NCBI GenBank assembly: GCA_001931875.2
Contig: MSJH02000520.1
Span: 1 to 64,000 of the forward strand
Reading direction: 5' to 3'
Origin: Byssochlamys sp. IMV 00236
Lineage: Eukaryota; Ascomycota; Eurotiomycetes; Eurotiales; Thermoascaceae
Length of the DNA stretch: 64,000 bases
Of the stretch, positions 22,208 through 34,455 are shown one piece after another (within the stretch, counting starts at the first letter, position 1; each line of letters starts with the position of its first letter). The notes under the pieces were generated by a model. It was not told the DNA's origin. It searched no databases and was given only the letters and a program-made list of their open reading frames with translations. Position numbers and translations under genes: made by a program.

Positions 22208-24700
22208 GTCTTCTAATTTGAACCCAGTTGATTGGTACATTAGTAACTTAGACGAATCATCCTAGTCTTGTTTTCGACTAGACGTACTGAAAGGCAGTAC
22301 CAAGGGGCCTTCTGAGGGATGGTCAACGTATCCCGTCAGCACTTCAGTTACTGGACATCTCGTGATAGTTACGCGGGGCTTTCAGTGGTATCAACAATTC
22401 ACCGCGAGAATCAGATGTAAGGCGGAATGAACCATGCTGCTTTTATCTGATATATTTCCCTGTTTCCTACGCTGCCGTCGTATTCGAGATCTTATAGAGT
22501 ACCATAGACAGATCTAGAGTACCTACAACGTCGATCCTCCAGTGAGATCCAAGAACCAGTCGCAAAGCAGGGTCCCAGGTGAATCCTTAGTATTGTTCCC
22601 AAACCGCTTCTGGAATCTCAGAAGCCCTGAATTGGAGCCTTCCAGCGTCGGGCTAAGTAGACGCAAGTCTGCGATTGCACTCCCAGTCCACACTGGCGCC
22701 AAGGGGAATTCCGTATGCAGTAATTGATCTTACAGTCCGCGAAACCAAGTGGATGCGCAGGCCGAGTTTAGTGCAACGAAGGACACCGGGGCACAGGCAC
22801 GGCCGTCGATCTGGCCTTAACCAGAACGGCGATGTCGTCAACTGAAGCGGAACGCGCAACCCGGGCGGCAAAGTAGAATCTGTGGTAATTACCGTCTTGT
22901 GAATAGATGTTATGCCTGGTTGCAGAGAAATCTTGCTTTGAATAATTTCCAGGGCCTGTGCAAGCCGCTCGAACTCCACTGCCTGCTGATCCGTTTGATG
23001 GAAAACCGCGAGGATGCGGACTGTGCGCCCGCACCTGATATGGTAAGTTAGAGAGCGTTATTATTATTTTTGTCATCGAGGTAGTTTCCACGAGCCGTCC
23101 TCATCGTCGAGTTCCACGGGGAGACAGGATCGCCAAGCAGGCAGCGAGCCAGAACAAGATGGATGATGCCCTGGCTATGGGATCTTCCTCTTTCTCCTAA
23201 CATCTAGGAGATAGATACTTTGGGCTGGGTACCTAGCTGATCGTGCCGTCATTGGTTCCAGACCAGGAAGGGAATGCCCGTCCTTATGCTCTTTAGACGC
23301 AATTGATGGCCAGTAGTAGTAGTGACGACTCTGTTGGACAACTTGGAAAGGATTCCTGCGGTGACCTTGGCGCGACTCCTGGTCGTACCTTCAAAGGAGG
23401 CAAGGCGGTACCAAAGGCATTTATTATGAATCCGTGGCATTCTGGGGTTCGTATTTCAGTGGTCTGCGGAGAAGCAAAATCCAACGAGATGGATCTTTCT
23501 CAGAGTGCGGAATGTAGACCATGGTTCCTGCAGCGGTTATCCACGAAGATGTCGTAGTAACGAAGATCCGACGGTCACAGCCAGCCAGATTTTTTGTACC
23601 GATCGATACTCAGTAAGCAGGATCTCGCATGGCATAAATATATATACTGGGGCAATCGACAGCAGCGGCAGAGCATCACCCACTCCACAAAAAGAAACGG
23701 CATCGAGACAAACAAAGAGCAGCTGTCAAGGAGGCCCAACAATATCCGCGGCGTCTTTTTTTCCCCTGACTATCGCCAACAACAAATTAATTTGGCTCAA
23801 CGACGGTCCCTGAACGGAGGCCGCCTGTCGCTGGTAGCGCCCCCGCTGCGACCCTCACTTTAACCTCCGCGCCCTCATCGCTGGACGAGGAAGCAGAGAC
23901 TCTCTGGGAAGTCTAACTCTACGCTCTCCTGGGCCTTCGAGCCTTCGTCTCATCCATCCACCCTCTTCTCTTCCTCCCTCCTTCCAAGTTCCCCCCCTCA
24001 CCACCTCCCTAGGACTGCTCCATCTTGTTTCATCTAAAGCCACGCCCCCTTCCCCAGCGCGAACCAGTTCATTAAACCGAGTCATCTCCTATTATTCTGC
24101 TTGTCGATTCAGCAGACAGGACTACTGACTACCCGGCCGAGCGACTTCCCCTATCCTATTCGATCACCACACGGATCCGCCGTGCAACCAACCTGCCGAT
24201 CTGCCTTATCGATTGATTAATCACTACTGGACTGCATTCTTGCGAACGGCCCGGCTGCGTCAAACTCATCGGAGGAACCCCCCGTCGCTAGGACACGAAA
24301 AGAATCCAAGACTGGGATCATCTCCAGACAGACGGTCGTCTGCGTAAGACAGTGTTCCTCGAACTGTTGACGACTCTTTTATCCTCTGTCGGGGTCCCTG
24401 CCCACCCTCACCAGATCAATCGTCGTTTCACTCCCATCGTCCGCCTTTGACACTTGCCGATCGTGCTGCAATCGAACCCTCCTCGCGCCCGCATCCATAG
24501 GTCGTGTTGGCGTGCAGTGCTCGAGTCGTGTGGTCGCCAGTAAACGGCGGACTTCCCTTCACGGGTCCTCAGATATATGCTTCCCGCCTGAACCTCCCCA
24601 AATTCGAAACCAAGGCCCTGCTGGCATTCATCCGACATCCACCATCCTTATCAGAGTTGACACACCCCAGCAAATCCCAGACGTATTGTATCTGACCACA
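22208..24700. other. long intergenic region, probable 5' leader of pal1 at its end
   Basis: No gene recognised. From about 23860 the sequence becomes pyrimidine-rich and CT-rich, as in long Aspergillus 5' leaders, leading to the pal1 ATG at 24701. Short open frames here lack family features. Confidence 0.45.
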
Positions 24701-26430
24701 ATGTCGCTCGCCCCGCTGTCTGCGCCAGGTTTGTGTCCCTGCCCCAATCTACACTCTCCAATTCCCCTTGACAGAGCATCATCGCTCTCACCTTCCCGCC
24801 CGCCAACCTGCCTGATGTGCAGCGGTAGTCTGACCCGGACCCCTCTTCCTCATGTGTTCCCGGAATTCGAAACCTGGCCGGAAATAACTAACAGTGTCCA
24901 TCTTAATCTTTCCAGAGCGCCAGCCCTCTCCTCAGCTCAACATCAATCTGAGCTCGAACAATCCCTTCAGGAATCGTGCTGTGTCGCCCTCCGCTACTTC
25001 TCCCAACTCAACAGGTCGCCCTGTGTCAACGAACCCGTTCTTGGACGAGACGGATCTGACTTCCTTTCAGTCAGCACCCAGTGCCAGCATGTCTTCAACA
25101 TCCAAACCCAGCTTGATGGGCAACACGGCTGAGCTTTTCGTATGTCTATCCTTCCCACCAGAGTCGGTAACCACAGTCTACTAACATTCCTGGCTAGGAG
25201 AACCTCTCTCTCGAGCCCTCTTCTGAGACCAGCAATCGCAGGCCGGCGCCTTCTCGCCCAAGCAACAAGCCTCCAAGCCGCCCGCCGAAGGAGCGCTCGC
25301 AAGCTCGCAACAAGGACAGCGATCCTTTTGATGTCTTTGCAGACCCGCCATCGTCGTCTTCAAAGCCTCATCGCTCCAGATCTCATGACGTGAGACGGCC
25401 ACGCCGTAATTCGGAGTCCTCTGTCATGGAGCGACCTCAGAAACCCCTCGATCCGGAAGACGAAAAACGTCGAAGGGAGAGAAGACATCGCGAAAGGGAG
25501 GCACGACACAGAGATGGCAAGTCTCGTTCTTCTAAGAAGACACCCAGTCATCGTCTTGATATCATCGACAAATTAGACGTGACCAGCATCTATGGAACTG
25601 GCTGTAAGATTCACCTGCTCCTGGTGTATCATGGGGAAAGTGGCTAACCACAGCATACAGTATTCCACCACGACGGTCCCTTTGATGCCTGCAATCCTCA
25701 CCGCAATCGCAAGGGCTTAAAGGCTGCGCCGATGCAGGCGTTTCCTAAGGACTCCAGGAACATGGCACTGGGTGGTGCTGGACCTAACAATGATAACATT
25801 GACCTTGAGCTCTTCCACGGTGTCCAAACCGAAGGCTACAACGACTTCGCTACAAGCGGAAAATCCGATCAGCCCGAAGCGTTCAGCGCCACTACGCGTG
25901 TTGAGCCGATCCATGGCGCAGAAAGCATGGGATTGGGAACCAGCACGTTCTTGGAGGGGGCGCCGGCCAGTCGTGCAGCCATCCAAAGACGCCAGAGTGA
26001 AAATGAATCGGGGAGCGGGTCGAACGGCGGTGGTTTGCAGCGGAAGAAGAGTCTTGCCCAAAGAATCCGAGGAGGCATCAATCCCAGGGCGGGAGGAGGC
26101 CGTGTTGTATCCCCCGATGCGACTTATTCTACTCCCACCTCCAGCGGGTCTCGAACCAACGAGAGAAACCCATTCTTCCAGGACTACGATGATGCGTGGG
26201 ACAAGAAGGGCGCCAAAATACAGATGGCGGAAGACACCAGAACGAGTTACGAATCTGGTGGAAGAGCCCGCGCTGCGAGCAGCCCCAGGAGACCTCAAGG
26301 ACTGGAGAGGAAGGATACCGATGAGCGGATGAATGGCGGAGGCGATGGAATGAAGAGCGGCGGCGGCTTTGTCAACCGTATGAAGAGTTTGAGGAAGCCA
26401 CGCCCGGAGAGACGGCCTGCTGACTCCTGA
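24701..26430 (+). CDS. pal1: Pal1-family cell-morphology protein
   Basis: Pal1 of fission yeast is a cortical protein at growing tips and septa, linked to endocytic patches; filamentous fungal members are little studied. Four exons (24701-24728, 24916-25139, 25198-25603, 25661-26430) give 1428 bases, 475 residues; introns are 187, 58 and 57 bases with good GT/AG ends and a CTAAC branch in the second. The start MSLAPLSAPERQPSPQLNIN arises only after splicing. Asn-Pro-Phe motifs (NNPFRN, STNPFLD, RNPFFQD) suit endocytic adaptor binding. The Pal1 core is HRLDIIDKLDVTSIYGTG joined across intron 3 to LFHHDGPFDACNPHRNR. A basic, Arg-rich region precedes it and the tail is low-complexity and positively charged. 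Confidence 0.92.
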
Positions 26431-27741
26431 GTGAACTGGTCCTTGTTACTGAGTTCTGGATCTTAATTTGCCTGAAGGCCAACCGTCCGCTCGGAGACCA
26501 GGGAAAGCCCGACGAGATGGATTAGACACATGTTTCTCTAGTTGACCCGAAGCTGGCTGCTTCGAAGCAACAGCCTTGGTGACTCCGTTTCACGTTTTCC
26601 TGGGAAACTTTCAGGATGCTTGATAGCACTTCAGCCGGCCGTAGTACTATGAGCTCATTTCCCCTCAAAACACCCAGTTAGTCCTTGGTACCCTTGATTG
26701 GGATCAAATTAAAGCTCGCTTGACGCGAATTGGGGGTTACAAGCGACCGGCGTTTTCTGTCTGCACAACACCCGATGGTCGGGGAACGGGTACCTTTTTA
26801 TTCCTGTTTAATAGGTTGGGCGTATGTCCTGATTAGTGTCTGTTATTCCTGTTTTAGTATCTTCAGCTTCTACTCTAATACCCTTTCCCCCGTAATATCT
26901 TTATCATCTGTTGATCTTGGCGATTCTTGAAAACTCAGTTGCAGTATCCTAAGGATGAACGGAGACCCTCGTCTTGCTAGTTCAAGAACAAACCATCATT
27001 ACATCAAGGACCTTCGTGAGAATGAAACTAATAAGATAGCAGCATTTCAACTATCTTATCTGCAAGGACCTTGCTGCTGTAGAAGAGTTACCGTTGCGTC
27101 GGTGACAGTATCGACTTAATTATTTTTATCTGGCATCTCCCAGCAACAACATCAGATGAGTTCTACGCCAAAGTGTACGTGACCGAGAGAAATGTAAGCG
27201 ATAAATCGAGTCCTTACTACCTCAGTCGTTGCATTATGCCTTGGACCCGTGAAAAATACCAGGCGGGAAACGTGATTATTCCCCCTAAGGCATCAACTCA
27301 ACCAAGGGCGCTAACCGAAGTGCATCAGCTAACTTCAAGTTGTTCGGCGCCTTTTGAATCAAAAAGACATATCCCAGATCCCTCCTGGCCAGCCTCCTTA
27401 TACTTCTATTCTTCTTCAATCCACTATCCACGGTCTCATTCGTGATTTCAATACGTAGCGGCTGGTTGCTAATGCCTGGAGTCTGGACATGGTCTGACTT
27501 CTGCGGCATTGGCTTTCGACTAGAGACGATCGTCGGCAGTACTGCGCCAACCTGCCAGTAAATGACCCGCATAGTGCGCTGAAAGATCAATATCCCGCAA
27601 AAGGGAGGACACGAAAAAGGCGTAACATTTGCTGAAACGAACCAGACGCTATCGCAGTTATCCAATAAAGTGCTGAAAGGTGTTTCTGCCCTTTGTTGCA
27701 AGGATCCTTATCTGATTCAGGAAATACAATAGTCCATCAGG
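26431..27741. other. no recognisable gene
   Basis: 3' region of pal1 and upstream region of the RecA-like gene. Only short open frames; nothing else seen. Confidence 0.5.
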
Positions 27742-29033
27742 ATGTCTTTAACCAACGCTTACCTCGCTGAGCCTGCCTTTCCAATCCTTGCCTCCTCACT
27801 AATTTCAGAACCATTCCCGGGAGAAGCAAAGAGGGCTTCTGGGAAGGTAGTGAACAATGCCTCCCCGCGGGGCGACAGCCATCCTTCGCGGGAGTGGAGT
27901 CTCAAGCATGACATCAAGAACGGTATAGGGAGCGACAAAGACAGCGTTTTCAGATGTGGCACTATTACAGGCTTTTCCAGACTGAGGGAAGGAAATGCGG
28001 ATGAAGACAAGGGACGAGTCTGCGAGGTAAGTCGATAAGCATACAGGATGCAATTCTTTCCCATTCGCACTCGCGTATGCAGGCTGCTTGGCGATCCTTG
28101 CAACCTGTCACAAACTCGAACTTCCCTACCTTGCATCCAATATTACGGATTCAGGAACCTCTCCGGTTGAGTTGACTGTTCAGCTGCTGAAAGACATTCT
28201 GCTGTTAGCTCCCTCGTTATCTACTGTCAACACATCTCCGTAGGACCAGCCCGAATCATCCATCGGAACCAAGGGCTTTCATCATCCGATCTCCAACTTC
28301 TAGTGCCTTCTCACCGGAGACACTACTTGGCTCACTTCTTTCCTGTCATGATGAACCGCACTTATCACGTGAGGAGGCCGTTGAGCTTCTTGATTCAGTG
28401 CAGATTCTCTCCGTATTGGATTTCACTCATGTCATACAAGCCATCAGTAATGTGTCTGATGCCCTGAACCGAATTCAGCAGCAGAGACACCAGCTCAGAG
28501 AGAACCATGGACAGGTGTCGTCTTCGGACAACTGCAATAGCCCGGTCCTCCTCATTATCGAGGGAATAGATACTATGGCTGATGGTCTTATTCGCACCTC
28601 AAGCCCGCTTAGAGGCACGGCTCTACTAGTTCCGGTACTACGTACTCTGACATATCTGTCGCGGACATATGCGTCGTTTCTTTCTGTGATGCTTGTCAAT
28701 ACGAACACGCTCGGATCAATATACCCAAACAGAAGTGTGAACCCTTCGTCACGATCCTCTGGCCAAGGGCAACAATTCAATGTCGGGGACGGAGATGGTG
28801 ATCGAAACGAGGGTATACATTCCGTCTTTTTGCATCGTGCTACGTCGACGACCTTGTTACCCACCATCCTATCTAGATCCCTCGATCAGGGTATCGACAC
28901 CCACCTGCTTCTTTCCAAGGTAAATGGTAGAAACGTGGTCGAGGTTGTCAAGGATCGAGTGGGAAGTGGTGTAGGCAGGTGGTGTGTCTGGGATCGAGGT
29001 ACATGGGAAGCCCTTGCTGCGCCATTAGACTGA
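27742..29033 (+). CDS. putative RecA/Rad51-like recombination protein (XRCC2-type, tentative)
   Basis: A three-exon model (27742-28030, 28083-28203, 28244-29033) gives 1200 bases, 399 residues: MSLTNAYLAEPAFPILASS..., SVFRCGTITGFSRLREG (where RecA-like proteins carry Walker A; no GKT/S seen), CLAILATCHKLELPYLAS, VQLLKDILLTSPNHPSEPR, AFIIRSPTSSAFSPE, then VQILSVLDFTHVIQAIS and a Walker B-like strand VLLIIEGIDTMADGL near residue 238. This order and spacing resemble uncharacterised fungal Rad51-paralogue-like proteins. Weak points: intron 1 needs a GTCGAT donor instead of the adjacent perfect GTAAGT (which would shift the frame), and intron 2 is only 40 bases with GTTAGC. So either splice choice is unusual or the gene carries a frameshift. 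Exon 3 is solid; the rest is inference. Confidence 0.5.
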
Positions 29034-29430
29034 GCGCTGTGCCGGAGAGAACATATGTTCATGGATGCAAAGACATTTTTTATTATCTGCATACAATTAC
29101 CTACCACGTATGTGATAGGTACGTCCGCCTCGGAAGATAAATCACGCATGTGTGCAATTACTAGTCGATATCAAGCGCCATTTTCCTAGCAGTTCAGAAT
29201 AGAATATGACTGCAAACAACCCCGGCGAACAAAAGGCGGACGATAACCGATGAAACAACTCCAATCCCGGCCCTTCCCTAGAACAGAGGGGTATCTTATT
29301 CCCGAAACTTATGAATATGCCAGCAGGGGTTTTTTATGCGCGGAAATTAAGAGAAAAAAAAAAAAAAAGATATCATGCTGCAAGATTCGCCCATCGCAGG
29401 GAAGTGAGAGAAACCAGAGACATTGCCAGT
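29034..29430. other. short convergent intergenic region
   Basis: Lies between the 3' ends of the RecA-like gene and the PHD gene. Contains an A-rich run at about 29355-29369. No gene seen. Confidence 0.6.
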
Positions 29431-32132
29431 CTATCCGGAGCCATCTTTCTCAGCCCACATGCGAAGAACGGCTCTTTCGACGACAGCCTGCGCCTCCTGC
29501 TCGCATTTTGCAAGATCTTGGATGGTCATGGCTTCCTCGAATTGAATGTCCTGTTGCTGAACTTTGACCCACTGTTTATGTCGCTCGCAGCGTTTCTTGA
29601 GACAGACACCGCGAGAAATCGTGCCGATTTCATTCTCCTGGTTCGAGGCGTCTTCCATCGGGGTATCCCCATCTGCATCCTTTGCAGGAATGGCTTCCAG
29701 ATTGCCATCCTTGAGAGCCTTTTGGCCGGCCTCGGAGAGTCTCCATTCGTCGAATTCCTCGTCACTCCAAGACAGCCGCGTGTCGAAGCCACATATGTCC
29801 TTCCAGCCACCCTTTGGGTCTACTTGCTTCAACCGCTCCAGCACGTTTTTACCCCTCTGTCGTACTAAGCCTAGGAAGGTGTTACGAGCTCGGAGCATCT
29901 CTGTGCGGTGAAGAAGCTCATCTCTTCGCTTCCGTAGTTTTTGGATCTTTGTCTCCTCATCAGGTGTGTAGGTGAGGTCCTTAGGATCAATATCTAGACC
30001 CAGCTTCTTGCCGCCTTCATCCTTGACATTGTCGTCTGGAGGCGACACAATTCGATCGCCCAGTCTTCGGAACTCTTCCACCGAGGATACTCCTGATATA
30101 GCTGCCTTCAACTCGCGTGCCGTGAGAATACCCCCTCTGCTCCCGAGTTCCTCCGTTGCATTCCTCACATCGGCGTCCATGTCATCGTCATCGTCTTCGT
30201 TGGATGCGGCGCCATCCTCGGCGTGAGACGCCTCTGGATCTTGTTCGCCAACAAGATTACTACTCCGCTGGCTTTTGTCTCCTTTTCGAGTACTGCTCGT
30301 GGAGCGTGAGTTATTGGAAGTGCGTACAGCGGGTACTAGGTTGAGGTGTTGAGTCTTAAGACGCATGAACTCTCGGCCATGATCGTCACAGCAGTATTTG
30401 CTCAAGACCTGTTTGGTGATACGAGCAGGCTTGCGACATTCTGGCAGGCGACACATCGGCTTCCATGTGGTGTTTCCTTTTCCTTGCTCTTGGCAATTGG
30501 GGCCTGACGAGTATTGTCAGCGAGGGCAGATACATGGAAGGTAGTAAGGCACTGATAAGACTTACAAATGTACTTGTCAATCAAGTCTGCATCTCTGGGA
30601 TCGATATTGACACATTTTCCATGAAACCAATCTTCGCAGCCTCCATCACAACCGATCATCCAGGTATGATTATCTGGTCGCCGGCAGATACAGAAGACCT
30701 CGTTCGCGTCTTCGACACTTTCGTCGTCTGACTCCGGAGCTGCTTTCTTCGAACGTTTCTTCTTGTTTTCTGGAGCTGGCGAGCCTGCCGCCGATGCGGA
30801 ACCCTGCTTTTTTGGCGCTGGCGTCTTGCTCGCACGCGATGAGGCCGGGGTGTTAGAACGGCCATCAACACTTTCTCCGTCCCGAGTGTTTAGCTTGCGC
30901 TTTTTAGGCGCGGCTTTTTGAGTTGCCGTGCCCTTCTTGCTTGATGCTGCCGTGGGTCTTTTGGCAGCAGTGCCGCCCTTGGTAGCTGGAACGGGGGACG
31001 AACGTTCTGATGATGAGGCTCTTGACATTGAACCCCTTTTCAAATCGTTCACTTTCTTGGGAGTAGGATGTTCGGCAGGAAAATCTGTGCCGTCCAACTG
31101 GCTTATAGAAAGCTTTACGCCGTCCATGGCAGCGCTGGGGACTGCATCCAGACTAGAGGCGGAGGGCTCGAGTTTCACCTCGGGCGTCGGGTTGCCATGT
31201 CCATTCGTAAGAGCCTTTTTGCCAGTGTCCTCGCGTAACAAATCATACAGGTCAGCCCAGGAATTCTTCTCACCATCATCCTCACCTGAGGCAGTGATGT
31301 AAGACGATTCAGGCGTTCTTAGCTCGCGATGGACATTCCTAGCCCTATCGAGACCAAAGTAGCCACATTGTCTCCAGCCAACGATGCCAACAATCTTATC
31401 GTCTTTTACAACGATGTTAGATCGGACCATATCATTATGTACCAAGCAGAAATCTTCACCCTTTTTGTTCTCCTCGAAAAGTATATCCCGTTCCGGTTGT
31501 TGCGCTTCCGGTAGTGTTTGGTGATTCAATCCGCGGCAGACGTAGGAGGGTTCATCAGACGACGAGTCGGCGATCTGGAGATTCTTAATGACATTGCAAC
31601 ACTGTACTTTGAGACTTTGCCTTTGCTCTGGTGTGAGATATCTCCAGGCAACGTCCAGCGAGACACCTGGGATTCGCGATTCGACGGTGACATTCTTCCC
31701 GTCGACAGTTCCACAGAAGTATATCACAGGCACCGCAATGTCTAAGTCTCTGAGGGCCTCTCGGGCCTTTCTAGCAGCTCCTAGTTCGTTTGCGTTCAAG
31801 CAAGAATACCGCGACTCTGCTGCGCCACTCGCATCCTCCTTGTCCACTCGGATGACGACTGTGCCGGCAATAAAGACTTCCCTATCCCCGACCGTCTGTA
31901 TAGAATTCTCCGGTGTACAGTATTTCCGCACAACGTCCTTCCAGTATTCTGTGCTTTCAGGCTCGGATTGGTACCAGTGATTGTATTGGGGCGTAAAGTC
32001 GTCAGGTCGCGGGTGGTAGCGGCCATAATGAGGGCTTCGAGCTAGGTAAGGATCGCCTTCTGGAATCTTGTCCGGATCTGTCTCGTACGGATTCGCGCTG
32101 GTCGATACCTGCGCGGTATCTGTCTCGGCCAT
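29431..32132 (-). CDS. PHD-finger protein of Set1/COMPASS (Spp1/CFP1) type with N-terminal APH-like pseudokinase domain
   Basis: Two exons (30503 is the first base of exon 2; exons 30566-32132 and 29431-30503, 62-base intron) give 879 residues. Residues about 75-270 look like an aminoglycoside-phosphotransferase fold: VVIRVDKED, FCLVHNDMVRSNIVV (H232-x-D234-x4-N239, the catalytic-loop pattern) and VGIVGWRQCGYFG, where the usual metal-binding Asp is Gly252; this predicts a pseudokinase. A long basic, Ser/Pro-rich linker (330-470) follows. The PHD finger spans about 478-526 (EVFCICRRPDN, CDGGCEDWFHGKCV, then DKYICPNCQ completed only by splicing), followed by the second zinc module CRLPECRKPAR...YCCDDHG typical of Spp1/CFP1. 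Family role: reading H3K4 methylation for Set1 complex. Domain calls are firm; inactivity of the kinase part is inferred from one residue. Confidence 0.85.
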
Positions 32133-33410
32133 TTTCGCGGTAAATGTCTGCTGCTGCGTCGCCCGCCGGGTTTGACGTATTCACGCACGCGACCGTCTTT
32201 CCCTGACCTGTCCTGAGCTCTTTCGTGCTCAACCAAACGTATATTTCCTAGCAGGATCGGATCCCGCTCACCACAAGATCAACCTTGGTGCTTACAGACT
32301 GCTGCTCAGCCAAGGACGAACCATGACGAGAGACAAGACTGTTCCGCAGGAGGTGTAGCTTTCGATAACGGACTGCGGACGTTTCGTTCGGGCGCTGGTA
32401 ACAGAAAAGGAGGAATCGTATCTCCCTTGCAGATGAGAAAATAATTTTCGGTTCAGATCCAAATTTTGAAAAGAGCGACACCGCTGTGACCTTGCAGTGA
32501 GGTGAATGGTGTCTGTCTGGCCTTGCGGAGAATCAACGCGCAAAAGTTCTTTATCAAGACGCGGTCCGCTTGCCCAATTTGTCTGTCTGTTTCGAGGGTT
32601 CGAAGAGGTATGACCTGGCATATGTAGTAGCTAGATTAGCTGGATGGAAATAATATCAGTATCCGTCCATCGCAGATCAGAGTGAAGAAAGAATCAAAAA
32701 GAGAAGAAAAGGATACATAATAAATCGCAATCAAATCAAGACTCTCTAGCTTGGGGCAGTTCCTCACTAACTCAATGTTGGTTAGTCTGGGATGGCGTCC
32801 CTTTCGTTACAGTACGTACTGTATGTATGTACATTGTGGCGGGGAGTGGCTGGACAGAGAAATAAATCATACTAGACTACCATACGAGTTCCTTAGAAGG
32901 AATGATACGTAGCGCTGTATATCCAATAACTAATAGAGAGCCTTTCTGAGTTTGGACATTACATCACTTGGTAGAAATGATACAACGCAAGATAGTAAGT
33001 AATTCACAATACTTTAGGTAGGTATTCTACCTGCGGAAAGCCAAACACTCATCTACTTAAACTAGGTATGCTTCCGCTGCTAGAGATGCCTTAGCATATG
33101 ATGCAATGTTTCTCTACAACATCAAAGTTACGCATGCTATGCACTATTAGGCTTCAACGATTCTGAACCCTATACAAAGCGGTGTAACCTAAGTACCTAA
33201 TCCTAACCAGGAAACTTAACGGCAAGCCCTTACTTCTTCAGTTCTGTCTCAACTTGACCTCAACTTCATTCCTGCGCTTCACATTTACTTTACCTGAAGA
33301 TTCCCTAAGTCTTCCCTGACCTGTTAAAATCTTCCTTTCTATTCAAGCAGTGTCTATAGGTGCACAATATTCTGCTCCAAGTCAACTTATCTGAACAGGA
33401 CTCTGTCAAA
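32133..33410. other. intergenic region between divergent genes
   Basis: Upstream of the PHD gene and of the unknown 298-residue gene. AT-rich from about 32690. The open frame 33360-33674 has an ATG at 33360 upstream of the chosen start at 33411. No other feature. Confidence 0.5.
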
Positions 33411-34455
33411 ATGGCGAAGTCTAAGGTACCAGCTGCTCAGGCGGCAGACGCTCAGGTGGCAGACGCTCAGGTGGCAGGCGCAGAGACTGGCACTCCAGAG
33501 CTCATATTTTCTTCGTCAATGTTCTCCTCTCCAGAAGATCTCTACAAACACGCTTTGAGAATTCTCTCTACTGTTACATCCCACGAAGAACTCATCTACA
33601 AACACATTCTGCCAGCTTGGGCGCAGACCATATTAGATCAGCTCGACGACAGGTTTGAGGGCACTTTCAGGTAAAGAATACTTCTGACATTTCCCCTCTG
33701 TTTGATAATTTATAAGACTAACCATTTTATATCTCTTTTCTTTTCTTATCTTACAGGAAAAACTACAACGTCATTACTTCTACTATCTGGATTCGAATCA
33801 TGCCCACAGAGCTCCATGATTGTCATCAGAACTGGATCAATGCCCAGAAGTTCCGTTGGTATCGTACCGGGCAAATCACTGCTCATGAATATGAGTACTT
33901 GCGTGTTATGGTTGGAACGAGTAAGTCTAAATCCTATTAATCCTATTAACTATATGATTGACCGTTCTAACAATGTAATCAGCGATCCCATTTATTCACG
34001 GGCCGTATGCGCGCTCTAGAAAGGAACCAGATTTGCTTTTAAGAGTAGACGGTCGGAGATTACCGTCTCTTGTGGTCGAATCTGGATGGAGCGAGTCTTT
34101 CCCCAGACTCGAGGAAGATATGAACCTCTGGCTCGTGGGTGGTCAGGGGCAAGTGAAAGCAACGATCATACTCAACTGGCGGCGAGTCAGAAATACGGAT
34201 ACAGTTCGAGGAAATGTCCTTCTTTACACATTAGACAGGAACAACATGCCCCGTCTACAGCAAGACATCGTTATTTTCCCAGCTCCTCCCCCGATCCAAG
34301 CTGCGTCGGAACAACTCATCCTATCGAGAAAAGAAGTTTTTGGCGGGGAAGTTCTTCAAGGCAGAAACTCAAATGACCAGCTTGTCTTTTCTATTGACTT
34401 GCTGCGTGAAGAGGCCAGGATCGCATTAGGACTGATGGGCCTTTCTCCGGCATAA
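33411..34455 (+). CDS. unknown fungal protein, possible PD-(D/E)XK-like fold
   Basis: Three exons (33411-33670, 33757-33920, 33983-34455) give 897 bases, 298 residues; donors GTAAAG and GTAAGT, acceptors TTACAG and AATCAG. N-terminus MAKSKVPAAQ then a short tandem repeat of DAQVA. Mid-protein: EELIYKHILPAWAQTILDQL, VITSTIWIRIMPTELHD, and after intron 2 KEPDLLLRVDGRRLPSLVVE followed by SGWSES, DMNLWLVGGQGQVKATIIL. The order Pro-Asp, then a strand ending in Glu, then a further hydrophobic strand recalls PD-(D/E)XK nuclease folds seen in families of fungal hypothetical proteins, but the Lys is not placed with certainty. Such genes are usually accessory. An alternative in-frame ATG lies at 33360. 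Function not assigned. Confidence 0.6.

Noticed and set aside
24512..25132. 206-codon (+) frame overlapping pal1 5' exons
   Set aside because: Different frame from the spliced Pal1 protein; spans the leader and intron 1.
25717..26298. 193-codon (-) frame
   Set aside because: Antisense to pal1 exon 4.
27759..28136. 125-codon (-) frame
   Set aside because: Antisense to the RecA-like gene exon 1; no motif.
29311..29868. 185-codon (+) frame
   Set aside because: Antisense to the PHD gene 3' exon.
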